64,000 nt of DNA, taken from assembly GCA_019055375.1 (NCBI GenBank), contig JAHQIW010004735.1:186001-250000 (forward strand), given 5' to 3'. Both the position numbers and the translations under genes were made by a program. The notes beneath the pieces are model-generated. The model did no database searches, was not told the origin of the DNA, and saw nothing but the letters and a program-made list of their open reading frames with translations. Each line of letters starts with the position of its first letter. Positions within the stretch are counted from its first letter, which is position 1. Below, piece after piece: positions 49,401 to 62,200 of the stretch. This DNA is from Parelaphostrongylus tenuis. Its lineage: Eukaryota > Nematoda > Chromadorea > Rhabditida > Metastrongylidae.

Positions 49401-51859
49401 GGCGATGACGATCTAAGGTTATTGATGAGATGGAAGCATGTCTTCAGCTGAGCAAAGAATTTCCTGACTTTACAGGGAGTATTAATGCTCTTTTGCTATC
49501 GTTATTTCGATTTTATTCCCGAATGATTAATCTCCCTATCGCAGTCAGAAGGTTTTCCTGGGTGGTGTTGGATTGTGAAAAACAGCAAAGTTTCATCTCC
49601 CCAGTAGGACCTCCCATGCTGAGACGTAGGCCCATACTTCCAACCGGAAAGCAAAGCTAATCTGAACAATGCCAAAAATCACCGCCGTTTGGTAGCTACT
49701 AATCGCAAGATGGTCATCTCCCTTTGATACAGAAGTACCGGGCCGGCGACTGCCCTGATGTGGTGACCACCTGAGGAAAGCTCTGGCTAGGCTGACCTCT
49801 CGACTCCAGAGAACAGAGCAGCTAATCCAACGAGAAACTTCCCGCCTCAGTACCTCGAACAGTGGATTCTCTGTCTAGCCGCTAGATAGAGTACATACCG
49901 GAACATCTGCGCACACTCCGAAACGCGCTGACACCACGTACGCACTGAGATCTATACGGATCGTCAAGGGTTTGAATCACTCCAGTGGCTTTGCAAACTG
50001 GCTACTATCTGTAATGACATTTAGAAATGCCGTTGTATTTTCATTCAAAATTTCGTTGGAAAACTGCGTTGAGCAGGGTTTTATTTCAATATAGCAGAGT
50101 GTTCCATTAGCTCAAAACTAAGTTCCTACAGTAACTGGATCACTTCTGTGGTTCAAACTCAACGAAACAAATGAAGAAAGCCGCAGATCTTTTCGGATCG
50201 GGTAAGTATAGCGAATATCTTGATATTGGACGCTTGTTTTACGAATTAAGTGGACGGCTAAACCATACAATGCTCATACTAGCTCTAAGGACACACAGCT
50301 TAGATCGAAGAATATGAAGTTTCTTCTTATACCATTGGGACGCTGTAATCGATTTCGTGCAGCCCAAGCAAAGTCTTCGATTAATTTGATTTGTACACAT
50401 AGTTATTTATGTGTGGACTAATTTGAAATAGTAATGTGATAAATTTATGTGTGGACTAATTTGAAATAGCAATGTGATAAATTGTAGATAGATGGTAATA
50501 TAAGTGCTTCGAAGTACTAATATCGAAACATCAGCGAAAAAATCATAAGAGCAGATTGAGAATCGTTTACAATGCAATAAAATAAATTACATCCGTCACC
50601 AAGTACTTTATTGATGCCCAGCGCTCCTGTGACACTATTTGTAATGTTGTTGGCATCGTTTACGTATTTATTACCAAATAACATGTGAAAAGTCCTCTTG
50701 ATGGTTTTTTTTCTTGTATAAAACGGATTTTTCGAAGTGCCGTACTACAGGGTGTACGGAGACAAAACGAACTTATAAGACAGGATACCTTATGTAAATT
50801 ATCAAATGCAGACAGGCGTTTTTGCTCCCACTCATCCTTTTTTTACCTAGCTACCGAATAGACATTCATATTGCGGTGACAAGCTTTTGAACTCACTATA
50901 TCAAATATGGACACTATAGCGTCCATACCGTCGCTTCGTTTAAACGGCAATAAGCACCATAGCACCCTTACTGAGGGCTCAAGGTCAAATATTTTTTAAG
51001 CACGCCCCAGAAAATTATAACCAAAAACGACGAATAAAGTTAATTAGACGGCCGGTCACTCCCAACGAAAACGCCTTACTAGCAGCATGTTATGCTCGTA
51101 CTCAAGAACAAACTACTTGATGTAGGCGCTTTCACCTCTTCTGTATCTACGCAATTACATATCTATGAACCTGTTTTGCTAGACTAACAAGATTTTCCAA
51201 GAAAATTCGCGAATAGTTAGGACAACCAAATAAGTCAGTCATGCCTTCTGGCGTTCTTCCGTCGAAGCCCGGCAACTCAACCAAAACCTGGCCCACAATC
51301 AAGCAAATTCTAGCCGTCTCTCAAAACCTAATCATGTATGAATTGCTAGACACGAAAAAAGCACACACACAGATTCTTTATGCTCTCCGTGTCGTGTGAT
51401 GAAGAGTCAGTGAAACTTTACAAAGTTTCGCCCATAACTATTCTCTAAAGCGACTACTCTTTAGAACAGCATCTGTCTACCTACTTGATGCATCTTTATT
51501 AACAGAATAACAAATGCTGACAAATCCCCTACCTTGATATTCTCTTCATCTATCAATAATTTCACCGCATTATTCTCGGATCCAAGCTGAGCTAAAAAAG
51601 AATGTTGACGGAATGTAAAACTATGAAATAGTAAGGCCAGATGACTATACATTTTTTCTTAACAAGAAATTTCACTTACCCACACTTATGACACGTAATT
51701 TTGCAGCGAGACCGAATTTTTCGACCACAGTTGTAATCGTAGTCGTACGAGCACTAGCACACTTACCAATCACCATACATGCACTTCCTCGGCCAGTCAT
51801 TGCAAATCGGCTGACAATACCTTCTAAGAGCCTTAACACAAGCAAGATAAGTTTGTTTG
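40455..51859 (-). CDS. orc-4: Origin recognition complex subunit 4 (N-terminal exon not found)
   Basis: ORC4 is an AAA+-like subunit of the nuclear complex that marks replication origins. Minus-strand exons in coding order: 51859-51680, 51591-51533, 51287-51171, 46335-46201, 45278-45164, 42526-42456, 42251-42098, 41498-41317 and 40560-40455 (stop TAA). All junctions but one keep phase; the joint 42,098/41,498 is off by one base, so a small exon is probably missing there. These exons give about 373 codons against 436 in human ORC4. Landmarks: the P-loop region is CMVIGKCASARTTTI, the Walker B region is NCILIIEDADELAARQRQSL, and the sensor/arginine region is DFITSLEKRVRSRLP. The winged-helix part includes RIANTVDSRVRVSSDLAVY and the C-terminus is LRDIKLPASIEYWFDTQAAE. 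The P-loop Lys is replaced by Arg and the Walker B DE pair reads ED. Intron 3 is 4.8 kb; the last intron holds two fold-back MITE copies. Confidence 0.85.
40709..40933. mobile_element. Fold-back MITE family M2, complete copy
   Basis: Inverted arms of about 68 nt: CAATAATCCCAAAAAAGAAT through CATACACCGGTG on the left (40,709-40,776) and CACCGGTGTATGACCCTGG through CTTTTTTGGGATTATTG on the right (40,866-40,933). A 90-nt loop carries CTTCAATGCAGGGCTGAATG. It sits in the last intron of orc-4. Confidence 0.85.
41046..41270. mobile_element. Fold-back MITE family M2, partial copy in tandem
   Basis: Repeats the loop and right arm of the preceding copy with few differences, followed by the same flank (TCGGGGTT then CAGTCGATCTTTTGATTTA, against ATAGTCGATCTTTTGATTTA after copy 1). 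Since the non-element flank is repeated as well, a local segmental duplication of about 270 nt explains it better than a second insertion. Confidence 0.75.
43052..43125 (-). mobile_element. tRNA-like element, family S3, copy 1
   Basis: The minus strand reads GAGCGTCGGTAGTGCAACGG at its start and TTTGGGTTCGAATCCCGGCG near its end, with box A and a perfect box B. The stem around TTCGAAT is five pairs. Acceptor pairing is only partial and no convincing anticodon arm forms, so I treat it as a tRNA-derived repeat and not a working tRNA. A related copy is at 62,101-62,171, and both continue into a CGCTACAGC-type flank. Confidence 0.6.
43470..44110. mobile_element. TIR transposon family T1, copy 4 (worn)
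   Basis: Interior matches copy 3: TCGCTGGAAGCACGAATAGC, AATCTTGTAGTATCAGAGTC and CGTTTTGCCTGGAATTTC against the corresponding words at 29,770-29,850. The right end still shows ATACGGCCAAATAGCGCAGT, related to GACCGGCGACGTGGCGCTGT. It lies in an orc-4 intron. Confidence 0.5.
44605..44853 (-). mobile_element. SINE family S2, copy 4
   Basis: Minus-strand start CGTGGCCCAGAGCTTGTAAT, body ATATGGAACGCCACAACCAG, end CACCGTGAAGACGGATCAAT. Possible worn target-site duplication: ATTGCTAGAC before and ATTGTCAGAC after. It lies in the orc-4 intron between 42,526 and 45,164. Confidence 0.7.
47744..47838. repeat. MITE family M3 fragment in the orc-4 intron
   Basis: G+C-rich stretch CGACTGCCGCGCGAGCGATC ending CCCAAGGGTTAACCC, the family's terminal motif. 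The left end is unclear. Confidence 0.4.
50407..50482. repeat. Two-copy 38-nt tandem repeat
   Basis: The unit TTATGTGTGGACTAATTTGA plus 18 more bases is present twice in immediate succession with one difference (GTAATG/GCAATG). It looks like a recent duplication. Confidence 0.9.
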
Positions 51860-52595
51860 CTGGAAATTAAGGCCCAAAATATACAAATAGATATTTCTTG
51901 CATACGTTTCAGTAACAGTTTTCTTCAAATACTTCTTAAAAAATCTCATTTGGAATCTAATCTCATGCACTTCTATTCTGCTCAAGAACAGAAGTTTTAG
52001 TTGTTACAACACCATTTTCGAGATATCCATTCATAAGAATTTAAACTCAAACTATCTCGTGCTCAGTTCTTTCTGTAACCCTTTCCTTTCAAAGTACCAA
52101 AAAATGGTAAGCTACATTTTTCACTGTACTTTCAGTAGTCATTCTATAGATAAAAAAATGTGATTGATACTGGACCTGGTTTCTGAGAAGGCTTTCTTGG
52201 TGCGTGATAACAACGAAAAAAACGTTTTGCCTCTGAGGTGTATAGGCTTTTGAACGGATTTTTATAATAATTTGACGACCATTTGGTAGAAGAAATTTTG
52301 GCGATTCTGAACCTTGATTTGAAATTTGAGAAACTCTTCACATAGCGTTATAGGAGTGAAAAAAGGAATACTTTGCATTTGAAGTGATAAGACGGCTGCT
52401 CAAAATTTAGCGGATTTATTTAGCAATTAAGAATTAAATTAAAAGTTAGATCTATAGGACGATAGAACAAAGCCTTTTTTACAATTACACAAAACCAGAG
52501 CAGCCTTCCGTCGCGAAGAAAAATTTTCAAATAAACAACGCAAATCGTGTCCTTTCGAGGCGATAGTTGAAATTGTCGCGCGCAGCTCCAATCGA

Positions 52596-52619
52596 GGGGG
52601 GGGGGGGGGGGGGGGGGGG
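52596..52619. repeat. Poly(G) tract of 24 G
   Basis: Uninterrupted run of guanines on the plus strand in an otherwise AT-rich flank, about 740 nt beyond the first located orc-4 exon. Long mononucleotide G runs are known fragile, deletion-prone sites in C. elegans when the DOG-1/FANCJ helicase is lost. The exact length may be affected by sequencing. Confidence 0.95.
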
Positions 52620-52927
52620 AACTTTCATCAAATACTTGATGATTTTCCCTTTGTTTCGAATAGATATTTAAACCATCTTTAATATTCTCATACAAAGCGA
52701 TTGCCTGTACACGCTCATATGTTTTTGATGCATATGTATCTTATGTGCGAAGAAGACTTTGTGGGTTGAATGTGATTTTTGCTCTCACAGCACCCTGTCA
52801 TATACTGCTTTTAACGACTTCACGGCCAATAGTTAAAATTGTTTTCAGTTAACAAAAACAAAATAATTTCGCAGATTCTCATTCGATCAATAAGGTTCAC
52901 GTAAGATATCTCAACTCCGAGATAAAG

Positions 52928-53218
52928 GATAAAGGATAGAGCTCTCGGCGTTGATCAATCCCTGAGGGATGCGCCATGCATTCGACAATTTTTTAACTTC
53001 GTTTGAGGTGATTGAATACATATCTGGCCTTTACAATGACTCGCGAAGGCCTCCCGCTGAACCGAGTCAGTGCTGCTTATCCTCCCAGACAAGTCTGAGA
53101 CCTTACCAGTTTACCGACCCCGGACGGATGGATGGCTTGGTGAGCCATGAGCGCGAGATCGAACCATTGACCTCGTGTGCGACGCAGGGCACCTCTAACC
53201 ACTGCGCCACATGCGCTC
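52928..53218 (-). mobile_element. SINE family S1 with well-kept tRNA-like head
   Basis: The head is 53,149-53,218 on the minus strand: GAGCGCATGTGGCGCAGTGG at the start, ATGGTTCGATCTCGCGCTC at the end. The acceptor ends pair over six bases (GAGCGC with GCGCTC), box A is TGGCGCAGTGGTTAGAGG and box B is GGTTCGATCTC. The 220-nt body runs to about 52,928 and matches 39,590-39,801. Confidence 0.8.
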
Positions 53219-53219
53219 T

Positions 53220-56210
53220 TACCTCCGAGATATAAGTGGAAATTTGACATCAATTTCTAAAGGAACCAATGATATTAGGTGCAGTGGAGATCTAATCAGC
53301 AGACTTTAGAACCATGAAGGAGTAAGTTTTTTATCAATCCCTTTGATGCGCTATGAATTCAGCTTCACCAAGCACAGTTCAGGTATCGAAGTAGAGTTAT
53401 CTGTCCTCAATATCGACTAGCGGCCGTTAGCTATCAATTTACCCACCATTTTCGTGGGAGAGAATAGACCTTACTTGTCATGAAAATTGACCACAAGCAC
53501 ACATATGAACGATCTGTCAGGAGTAGTTTCGACAGCCAAAAATGATATTAGACGAAATTTCGAGGTGGTTGTAGCAATCTATCACTTTACTTCATTAGTT
53601 GAAAATTTTATTCTCGATAAATTTCAATGCATGTGCTATTCGCCAGATGCTAAAGAATTATCACTATTTAAACCTACTTTTTCTCTTCCTCCACGTTTAC
53701 TAACAACCAATTCATATCATCCAAGACTTGACCATGCTTCACTACGTAAATCTACGATCATCCTTAACGAATTTACCTATTGCCACGATTGTACTTATTT
53801 TCTGCATTAACAAAAATGAATTCTTTTCCGTAGTATTCATGTCTTATGCTAACACCACTTCTAAAATAACAAACGACTCGAAAGAACATTTACTTTACAA
53901 AACAGCATTTGATAAAAAATCACATTAGTTATTTGCTCAATAAATAAACATATAGCAAAATAAATTGAACACAGATTATGAAATCCCATATATTAGTGAA
54001 ATGATTCAAAAAAAAAACAGATGAAACGGAACCAAAGCAGTGAAACTAACTAAAGTCAAAAATACACATGATATATCTCCAAATCATATTCTGACTTATA
54101 TTTAATTAAGTTGATAAGTAATCTCAAATAACAGCTGGTTAAATATGACAAAATTGTACAGTAACAAAGAAATACAAAAACGATTAACATGACTATAGAA
54201 AAAAATAGATGAATGGTAGAATAGAAGGCGAACGAATACATGCATGCAACCAAGTGCATAATTAATGATATTGGAGGAAATAACACTTACAAATGAAAAT
54301 CGACATAAACGAATTACATTACCACCAATTGTGATAACAACCACAATTAGTGAAGCATACAACAGCATGAAATGTATAGGTTATAACTTTTGAAAAAATG
54401 GCGAAAATTAGTTGCTTGCGACACAGTTATTGTAGATATTCAAAACAAGTATGCTGCGTTGTTCATATGAATATCAACACCAGCTATGAATGAACGATAT
54501 CATTCACGTCAGTTCCTATCACATGAATATTTCCTGATGGAAAGCCAGAGTGACACTGAAGAGAACGAGATAGGCTTTTCCATGAGGAACTGACGTGATT
54601 AGCTGCTCTTTTACGTTTGAAAGTAAAAATATCAGAAAAAATAGTCAAGTGGCTAGGCGTCAGTGCTCCATAACAATAACTGGGAGAATATTGATGAAAG
54701 CGATAATGAATGATAAAAGGATAACTGGAAGGATTACACAACACAATACGATTGGGGGACGTTTAACAAAGAAAGCATAAGTAAAACAGAATGCGCACAA
54801 TCTCAAGTAGTAATCAATGTTAGCGCTCCCTCTCTTGAATAAAAGAGAGAAACAAAATGGAGACGCACAACTGAACGAGTGGGAAAATATGGATGGTGAG
54901 TAGAATCTGTAGATTTTTACGGAGACATTTGGCGAGAAATGGGAAGCTTACAATAAACGTGCTCGGCACGCTACAAAAGATCGATCACGAGCACGTCTTC
55001 CGGACTACACGGTCCAGAAGAAAATTGTCAGCAAAACTGATCATACTCACAAACTGAATTCCATAGACTTACAACAACACATGAAAACATCACCAACACT
55101 AGGGAAAAAATATCTAGGTGAGAAATCATCATGCATAAGTGAAGAACAATGTTAGAATGACTGCGGTAATAATACTAACAAAAAATAACTATCTAAATAA
55201 AATGATCAATTATGAGAAGTTAACGTATTAACTAGCCTATTACCGTATGAATGTGAAAGATTGTTTCGGAGTAACCAAAAAGAAAGAAAAAAAAAACAAA
55301 CGAAACATCACAACACGCAATGATTGTAGATATAATGCTCATGTTGAGGCCATTGCATACATTGGAAATGATAACCTAATAACAGCATCAAAATTGGAAT
55401 AGATACTACTTTCTAATGATAATTTCATGCCACAGGCCTTTTTGAACATTACATCTACTATGTGGGCTAAAATTTTTGCTAAAAACAAATTGTGAGAAAC
55501 AACCCACACATCCACAATAAACATAGGCAAATGTTAAAGTTTAGATAACATTCCATGAACTATATAAATTATATAAATTCAATTTACTATGAAGGTTATA
55601 GTAAGCATGATAGGCTAACTGCTCCACCTCCTAGAAAAAGTAATCTATCGTTCATTAGTATTAAGAGGAAGAAACTAAACAGCAAACAAAAAACAAGGGG
55701 TATCAGTCTCAGATTACAAACCGGACAGGTTTGAAGTACTGATTTTGTGCTTTGAACGAGCAGAAAGAAGTTCACCTGACTTTTGAATATGTACAAAAAA
55801 AACACTCCACATCTAAAATGAGCAACACACCACGCACACCACGCACGCAACACACACACACACACAACTTATACACTAATATCTGACCCGGACCACTAAA
55901 AAACATGGGGTAACTCGTTCACAAATAACAGATCGGCATACTAGCAATAATGACATGAACACAAGCTCTAGCATTAGAACATATGAAACAAAAACGCTTA
56001 GATAAAACTTTTGAAAAGATCTAAAAGTGAAGAGGCATGTTGATCAGATGAGACTAGCAAGAAAAGGACGAACAATGAAGGTGTTAGGTGAGCTAAGTCA
56101 AGTAAAGACATTGTACTAATATAAAACCTACGACAAAATGCATGAAGTTAGCGAATTTTCCGAGCCTCAGTTTATGATGACCACACCGCTTTCACTCTCA
56201 AATTTCCAGT
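53220..56210. other. Region downstream of ncl-1, no gene supported
   Basis: AT-rich, almost free of the repeats that fill the rest of the window, with a CA-rich microsatellite at about 55,830-55,867. A plus-strand open frame at 53,487-53,810 has no recognisable motif. Part of the region may be ncl-1 3' untranslated sequence, but no end could be fixed. Confidence 0.35.
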
Positions 56211-59200
56211 TCAGCGAATATAGAGTGGTTTGAAAACAAACAATGTGTGGTTGTGCTTGCATAGAGTGACAACGTGACCACTACCAGCAACACGGAGTCC
56301 AACACAACGAGAAAGCTGAAAAAAAAACTTTACATTGACAACTGCCAGTTAGGTTATCATCGCTCTGCTAATACAATCATTCTTATAAGATCAAGTGTTA
56401 TCCAGATATGATAATCGCCGGCTAATTTCGAAAGTGCTTGTGGACAATTGGTGTCACGGCTAGAATTCCCGAGATAGGCGGATATATTTCTGATCATTCT
56501 GTAGTCTGTGAAAGAAAAATACCTCCAAACGCTCCAGCTATGCATAGACGGATTGATAAACCAACATAACACATGACTGAGATCCACAGCTGAGGAGGAG
56601 AAATGAGCGCCTCGCGGATCTTAGAAGCAAGAAGAGAAGGATGTCGTGAAGAGTGTAAAGATCATTTAGGCACTTTGTGGTTACAAGGAAACAAATGAAA
56701 AAACGACCTAAGCTGGAAAGGAACTTTTCATAGGACTATTAGTAACCATTCCAAATCAAAGAATTCTGGCTACAGCACCACGTCGCCAATTTTCGAAAAA
56801 GCCTTTTTTGACGTTGTTACAGAAGGGCATTCCTTACGTAGCAGACGTACATATTTCTCACCGGATAGAGCTCTTTCTTTGAACTACTAGCCATTTGATA
56901 GCGTAATAGAACGGTGTTTCGAAAAAACCGGCGGCGTGGGGCTTTAGCCAGCAATCTCAGCTTTCGAATGGTTACTAACACTCCTACGAAAAAATCTTGT
57001 CCAGCGAATTAGGCTGGTTTTTCATTTGTCCGCTTATAACCACAATGTACCAACATTTGGCTTCGCTCCAAATCTTAAATTACGTATTCCTTCCATTTCC
57101 GTCGAAATCCTCAGCACTACAAAACCAGAAAAGGGCTACCAATCGGATTACAGATGCTCTATCGAAAGCGTACCCTTTGTTGCAAAAATGGCGAACGGAA
57201 ATCTCAAGTTAAAATTTGCTGCAACGACCAAAGAACAGAGACAACTTTATAGCTGTCTATGTCTTCAAAAACCAAGTATATGAAGAATGAGAAGTGTCTC
57301 AACGATAATTGGTGTACAACAGCCTTTTGAAGATCGGGTCTAACTAGATATTCAACGAGCAGCAGTAAGATCACCGATGATCCTTTTACACGATAGCAAC
57401 TAACCGAACCTATTCTACGCGTAGTGCAGTTGAGCATAAAACTATTCACCTACCCGAAATTCGTTATGAGTGAAGGATTGCTGCAAAGTCCCATCCGCTG
57501 TGAACACCACTACATGAAGATGGTTGCCATGTGTATCAGCAACAAGAATATCACCATTCTTTGACACATCGATTCCGATTGGATAAGGCGTCTGTGACGG
57601 TTCACCAAGCTTACGGATAAATTGGCCTGAAAACTTGTTTGAAATTGACATGAATACAATTTATGTAGAAAAATGCAGCAACATCAGAAATATACACATG
57701 CTACTATAGAACGCAAACAGATACTCCCGAAAAGGATGAAAAGTGAGTTCAACTCCCCTATGATGTTCAGAATTTTGCCCATCACTCAACATTACTGGAC
57801 AGGTGACAGTATATGCTCAACACATTCACAACAATGGCGCAATGCTTTCAATTAGTATGTGCTCAAAATATTTTTGCTTCAATTTTGATTGAAAAAAACA
57901 CTAAGGTCACAGAGCGTTCACCGTAATAAACAAATTCTGATAATTAATTCTTTCAAACATACATGTCATGTGGTCTGTTATGGGCACCTACAGAGCTCGA
58001 TACAAGTGTTTCAGCCCTGACAGCCTCATTCAGTTAGGCAGTACCTTCTGTCTTAGCCAATCCTTTTGGAAATAAATTCCACTTTTTTTCCAAAAAAGCG
58101 TAACAATGAACAATTTCTGAGACATACTATTTTACGAAAAATACTGCACTACATCGCAATTAGACATCACATCAACTTTCGACTTCTAATTGCTCCTGCT
58201 TTTGGAAAAAAGATTAGCGTAGAAAACCGGCGCCTGTATGGCAGTGCTTAGAGGAGGCCGCAAAACCCATGTGGTTAGCTCAATCCCGTTTTCCCCGGTT
58301 CACTAAGTCTCCTACCACTCCAGGGCCGACAGATGGTATTAGACTTATAATAGGAGTACAGCAGCACCGGCATCATTAACCAGTAGGCCAGAAAAGTCAT
58401 ATAGGTCACGTATGCACTCGATCACACCTAACGATGCTTGACGAAGTCGAATTCACAGCATATCCCTTGAGGTCGACTACTACGCTTTTTCAGAGCAGCT
58501 AAGCAAAAGAAAGACAAGAAAACTATTAGAAATTACTACCGCTAACATAACAGCCCTATGACTATCAAGTCTTCAGCATAAATTGCCAAAAGACACAAAG
58601 AAACACACCGTCTGTATTGAAAACTTGTACGCAATGATGTTTGAAGTCGGTAATGTAAACGTGCTTCTCGTAAATGGCTACATCGCTAGCTTCACCGAGG
58701 TGAGATGATGCATCAAACCAGAAAACAACACGTGGTACATCCACATCTGAACAACCACGGAATATATATATGAACCGGAAGAGTCTCGAAGAGAAACAGT
58801 AGTTCTTACCAATACAGTAAACAACCCCACTAGTATCAACTAGTAAAAGGTATCCAGTAGATGTGCATGAGGCAGCTGACACTTCTATTCCACCACGAGG
58901 AACCAGAGGTACTGAAACATCTACGGATTTCTTCTGAATAAAGAAGATGTAATCAAAAGCGAGATTTTTTCCACTGACCCATATTGATGCGTTTAATAAA
59001 TTCGCCACGTTGATCAAAGAGCTGTGCGCGAGTCTTCCCATCCACACCTTTGTCTAATACAGCGTATCTTGTGACATCACCTTTCAGTGCAATCACCTTT
59101 CGTGGGAAACACAACTGCCCGTCATCCTTAGAGAATATGATAATAGTGAAGGTCTCACTAATCAAACAAAACCATTAACACAGTCTAAATCAGGTAAATG

Positions 59201-62200
59201 CGCACTATATAGTATGGTTGGTGCAACTATTCGAATGTTAATAACAATATTAAAAATGCACCGTCCCAGGTCTCCCTATCTTCCATGGATGCGGAGGCCC
59301 GCATACAACAATACGATGATTATTGGTGTCTGCTATGAGGATATCATCACTGGCTGACAAACAAAAACCAGAAGGACAGTGAAGTTCACGCATCGAGCTT
59401 CCTTGCTGGCTTGTTCCAAAACACGCTGAAATTGTACTGCATCGAAACACTTAAATACAACAACTACATTCGAGTCGGAAAATGATGTAAATTACCTATG
59501 TATTTTCAATTCCGGCACACGTGCAGAATTGAGGAGCTCTTGTGGTGACGCCCTCTGAGTCCCACCACCAAGTAGAGCACTTCCATCTCCTGCTCCTCCA
59601 AGTGACAGTCCTCCAAGAGCAAGAAGTGGATCTACACCAGGAGCCAATGATCGTAGACGTGCCTATGATAATCATCATAAGCAATACTAAATGATACTAG
59701 AGGGTTGACAAACGATGATGAAGGATTACCATCAGAAGATTGGGGTTAGCAAGCCCATTATTCTGCAGAAGAAGTGCTGCTTGGAGCTAAAATACCCAAA
59801 TAATATGCGAATTTCTTCTCGTTCTATCTGAATACACTGAGATTACCACTGTACCTGTGCTGCTTGAGCCTGAGCTAACTTTAGTTGATTGGCTCCAACA
59901 ACTGATGAAGGATGAGACATCGGTGGAAATAGACGTAGATCTGCTGCCTGGGCTGGATTTGAAGAAGGAGGCCATTGATAATTGTTATAAACCATTGATG
60001 CTGTGTTTGTCGCACCTGTTAGCAATGGCTGAAACCAAAATATAAAAAAAAAAGTAAGAAGACTATCAGTTAGGAAGCAAATTGAATGAAAACGTTTCTG
60101 AGGTAAAACACCCTCCATTCTGAGCCCATCTCAAGCTTACTGTTTTTAATTTCAAGACCAAATCTAAACAGAATCAATAATCCTTTACGATAAACGAAAC
60201 AACAATCTATTCTTCAGAGAATCCTCAATAGTTACCTATGCGAGAGAATTCACAAGAGCTGAAACCACATGACAATGAACTACGAACGAATAGCGACAGA
60301 GAAACATACGTTGCCTCCTGAAGCAGTAACCGCTGAATTTGTGTTGGATGGTTGACCAATAATTCCTGTAGTGTTAGAAGCGAAGCTAGGGGGAGCAATA
60401 TCTTTTAACGGAATTGGAGGTGAAGGTGACGGTAGATCTGGTGGATGGCTACTTGGGGGCCATCCGAAGGCATCGCCACCTGGTCCAGTAACCCGTGATG
60501 GAGTTATTCCACTGCCCCACGTAAAGGACGTGCTACAAAAACGTCCGTGATCATAATCGCCAAAAAAAGATGAAAAATAGACATTCGACAAACATACCAA
60601 GACTTCTTCCGCTCCACTCCAATTGCACCCACATCGTTGCTGGATCCAAGCCCGTTGCTCAGTGGGCGACCCCACTCGGATAAGCTTGATAGGGCGGTGG
60701 CTGAACCTACCCTACTGTGTGCATAATCAGACGATGGTTGAGTCTGCTGTGTAGGTGTTTGCTGGATCGTTATGGTCTCCTTAACATTCGCTGATACCAT
60801 TCGACCTGAAATTAGCCAAATCCAACGAAGGAGATGGATCCATTCATGAGATACGACGCAACGTCCGCCTTCAAGCAATAATGTTATGTTGAAAAGAATA
60901 AGGAACAATTGTTCACCTATCACATTTCCACAAATGGCATTCATGTGCGTGTCTAATTGCTTTTTTGACAAAGGCTGATATTCGAGTTCGACCTCAAATG
61001 GAAACAATAAACAGAAAAATAGAATGGTGAACACATGTCAGGCGATACCTGAATACCAAGAGCAGGCATTGTATGCGTCAGATTATTCAGCTGTTGAACG
61101 ACTTTACGTCGGCTCGCCAATAACTCCATTCCGTTCGACTTTGAGAGCAAATTACGCGAAAATCTACAAGGTTTACATAGAAGAATCAGCTGTAATTTTC
61201 AGCCTGTGATCCGTGTGACAATATCACGATAAGGGCCTCACCGTAACGCATCGCTTACTCTTGCTTCATTTAGATTCATCTTTCTGTACAAATCTTCAAT
61301 GGCGACCTCTTGTTTCTGACGGGTCTCTTCAAGTTGAGCTAACTAAAAGAAGAACTTGAAACCCAGGCTAGGACAATTGTATAAAAAAAGAACAAAATCC
61401 TCTCTAGCTTCCTTTATGATGACCACAACATTACTTCTTAACTCAAGTATTACGAGCCTTATTGGCCTTAGCTTCGTCCAGTGCTTTCAACAACTCATCG
61501 AAAGCCAACTCTATATGAACTTTTGCTGATTCGTATTGCTCGTGAAGACTGGCTGAACGATCTGGAATAGCACTCCACTCGGCCATAGAGTCACGCCACT
61601 AAAATATTAATTGTTAGATAAGTCCTTTGGAAAATGCTCTGCTGCAAGTAATACCAGAAGAACACAGAATCCTATCAACAAATAAAGCACTACCTTCCTT
61701 TCCACCTTATCAGCAAGTTTTTCTATTTCGGACTGAATTGTGTACACCACTCTTGCATTTACTTCCACCACCTAAATAAGAAAACCTCAAATTGCTCAGT
61801 ATTTTACTCATTGGTAACAATACTCCATATGAGCATCCACTGACATTCTATCATATAATCACAACATAAATTCAAATGAATGGTAGTAACTTTATTTCAT
61901 GTGAACTCTTCATTTTTACTACTTCTTAGCAGTGGTGTGATGTTGTGGTATACATCTACGAGTACTGAGTGTTATGTGAAACATTCAACTCCAAGGAGGA
62001 ATTGAACCTGCTCTTCACCCATACCGTCGGCGCAATTACCTTCTGAAAAGCAATAAAACTAAAAAAATCCAGTAATGTAGAGTGATGTGCAAAACTTTCG
62101 CGTCAGGCGGGACTAGAACCCGCACTTCACTCTATCCGGGAGCGCAGACCCTATCTGTTACACTACTGACGTCCATTTTGCACACGAATCCTTCTATGCT

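Larger units (their letters stand above)
46336..51170. other. Intron 3 of orc-4 (4.8 kb)
   Basis: The donor after the SLAKQ-coding exon and the acceptor TTTTTTTAG before the Walker B exon keep phase 0. Inside are a worn M3 MITE end near 47,744-47,838 (GTCCCCCAAGGGTTAACCC) and a 38-nt tandem duplication at 50,407-50,482. There is also a mid-G+C stretch (49,740-50,000) of unknown origin. No nested gene was supported. Confidence 0.6.

Noticed and set aside
50407..50482. CRISPR-like repeat
   Set aside because: Only two abutting units with no spacers, in a eukaryotic intron.
51688..51870. Plus-strand open frame
   Set aside because: Shadow of the orc-4 P-loop exon on the minus strand.
52144..52341. 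Possible 5' exon of orc-4 or a separate exon on the minus strand
   Set aside because: The 65-codon frame looks somewhat protein-like but lacks a donor in the right phase for the 51,859 acceptor and has no ORC4 resemblance.
53487..53810. 107-codon plus-strand open frame
   Set aside because: No motif or partner exon; codon content not distinct from the AT-rich surroundings.
62101..62171. A functional tRNA gene
   Set aside because: Good acceptor and T stems but no proper anticodon arm; shares flanking sequence with the 43 kb copy.
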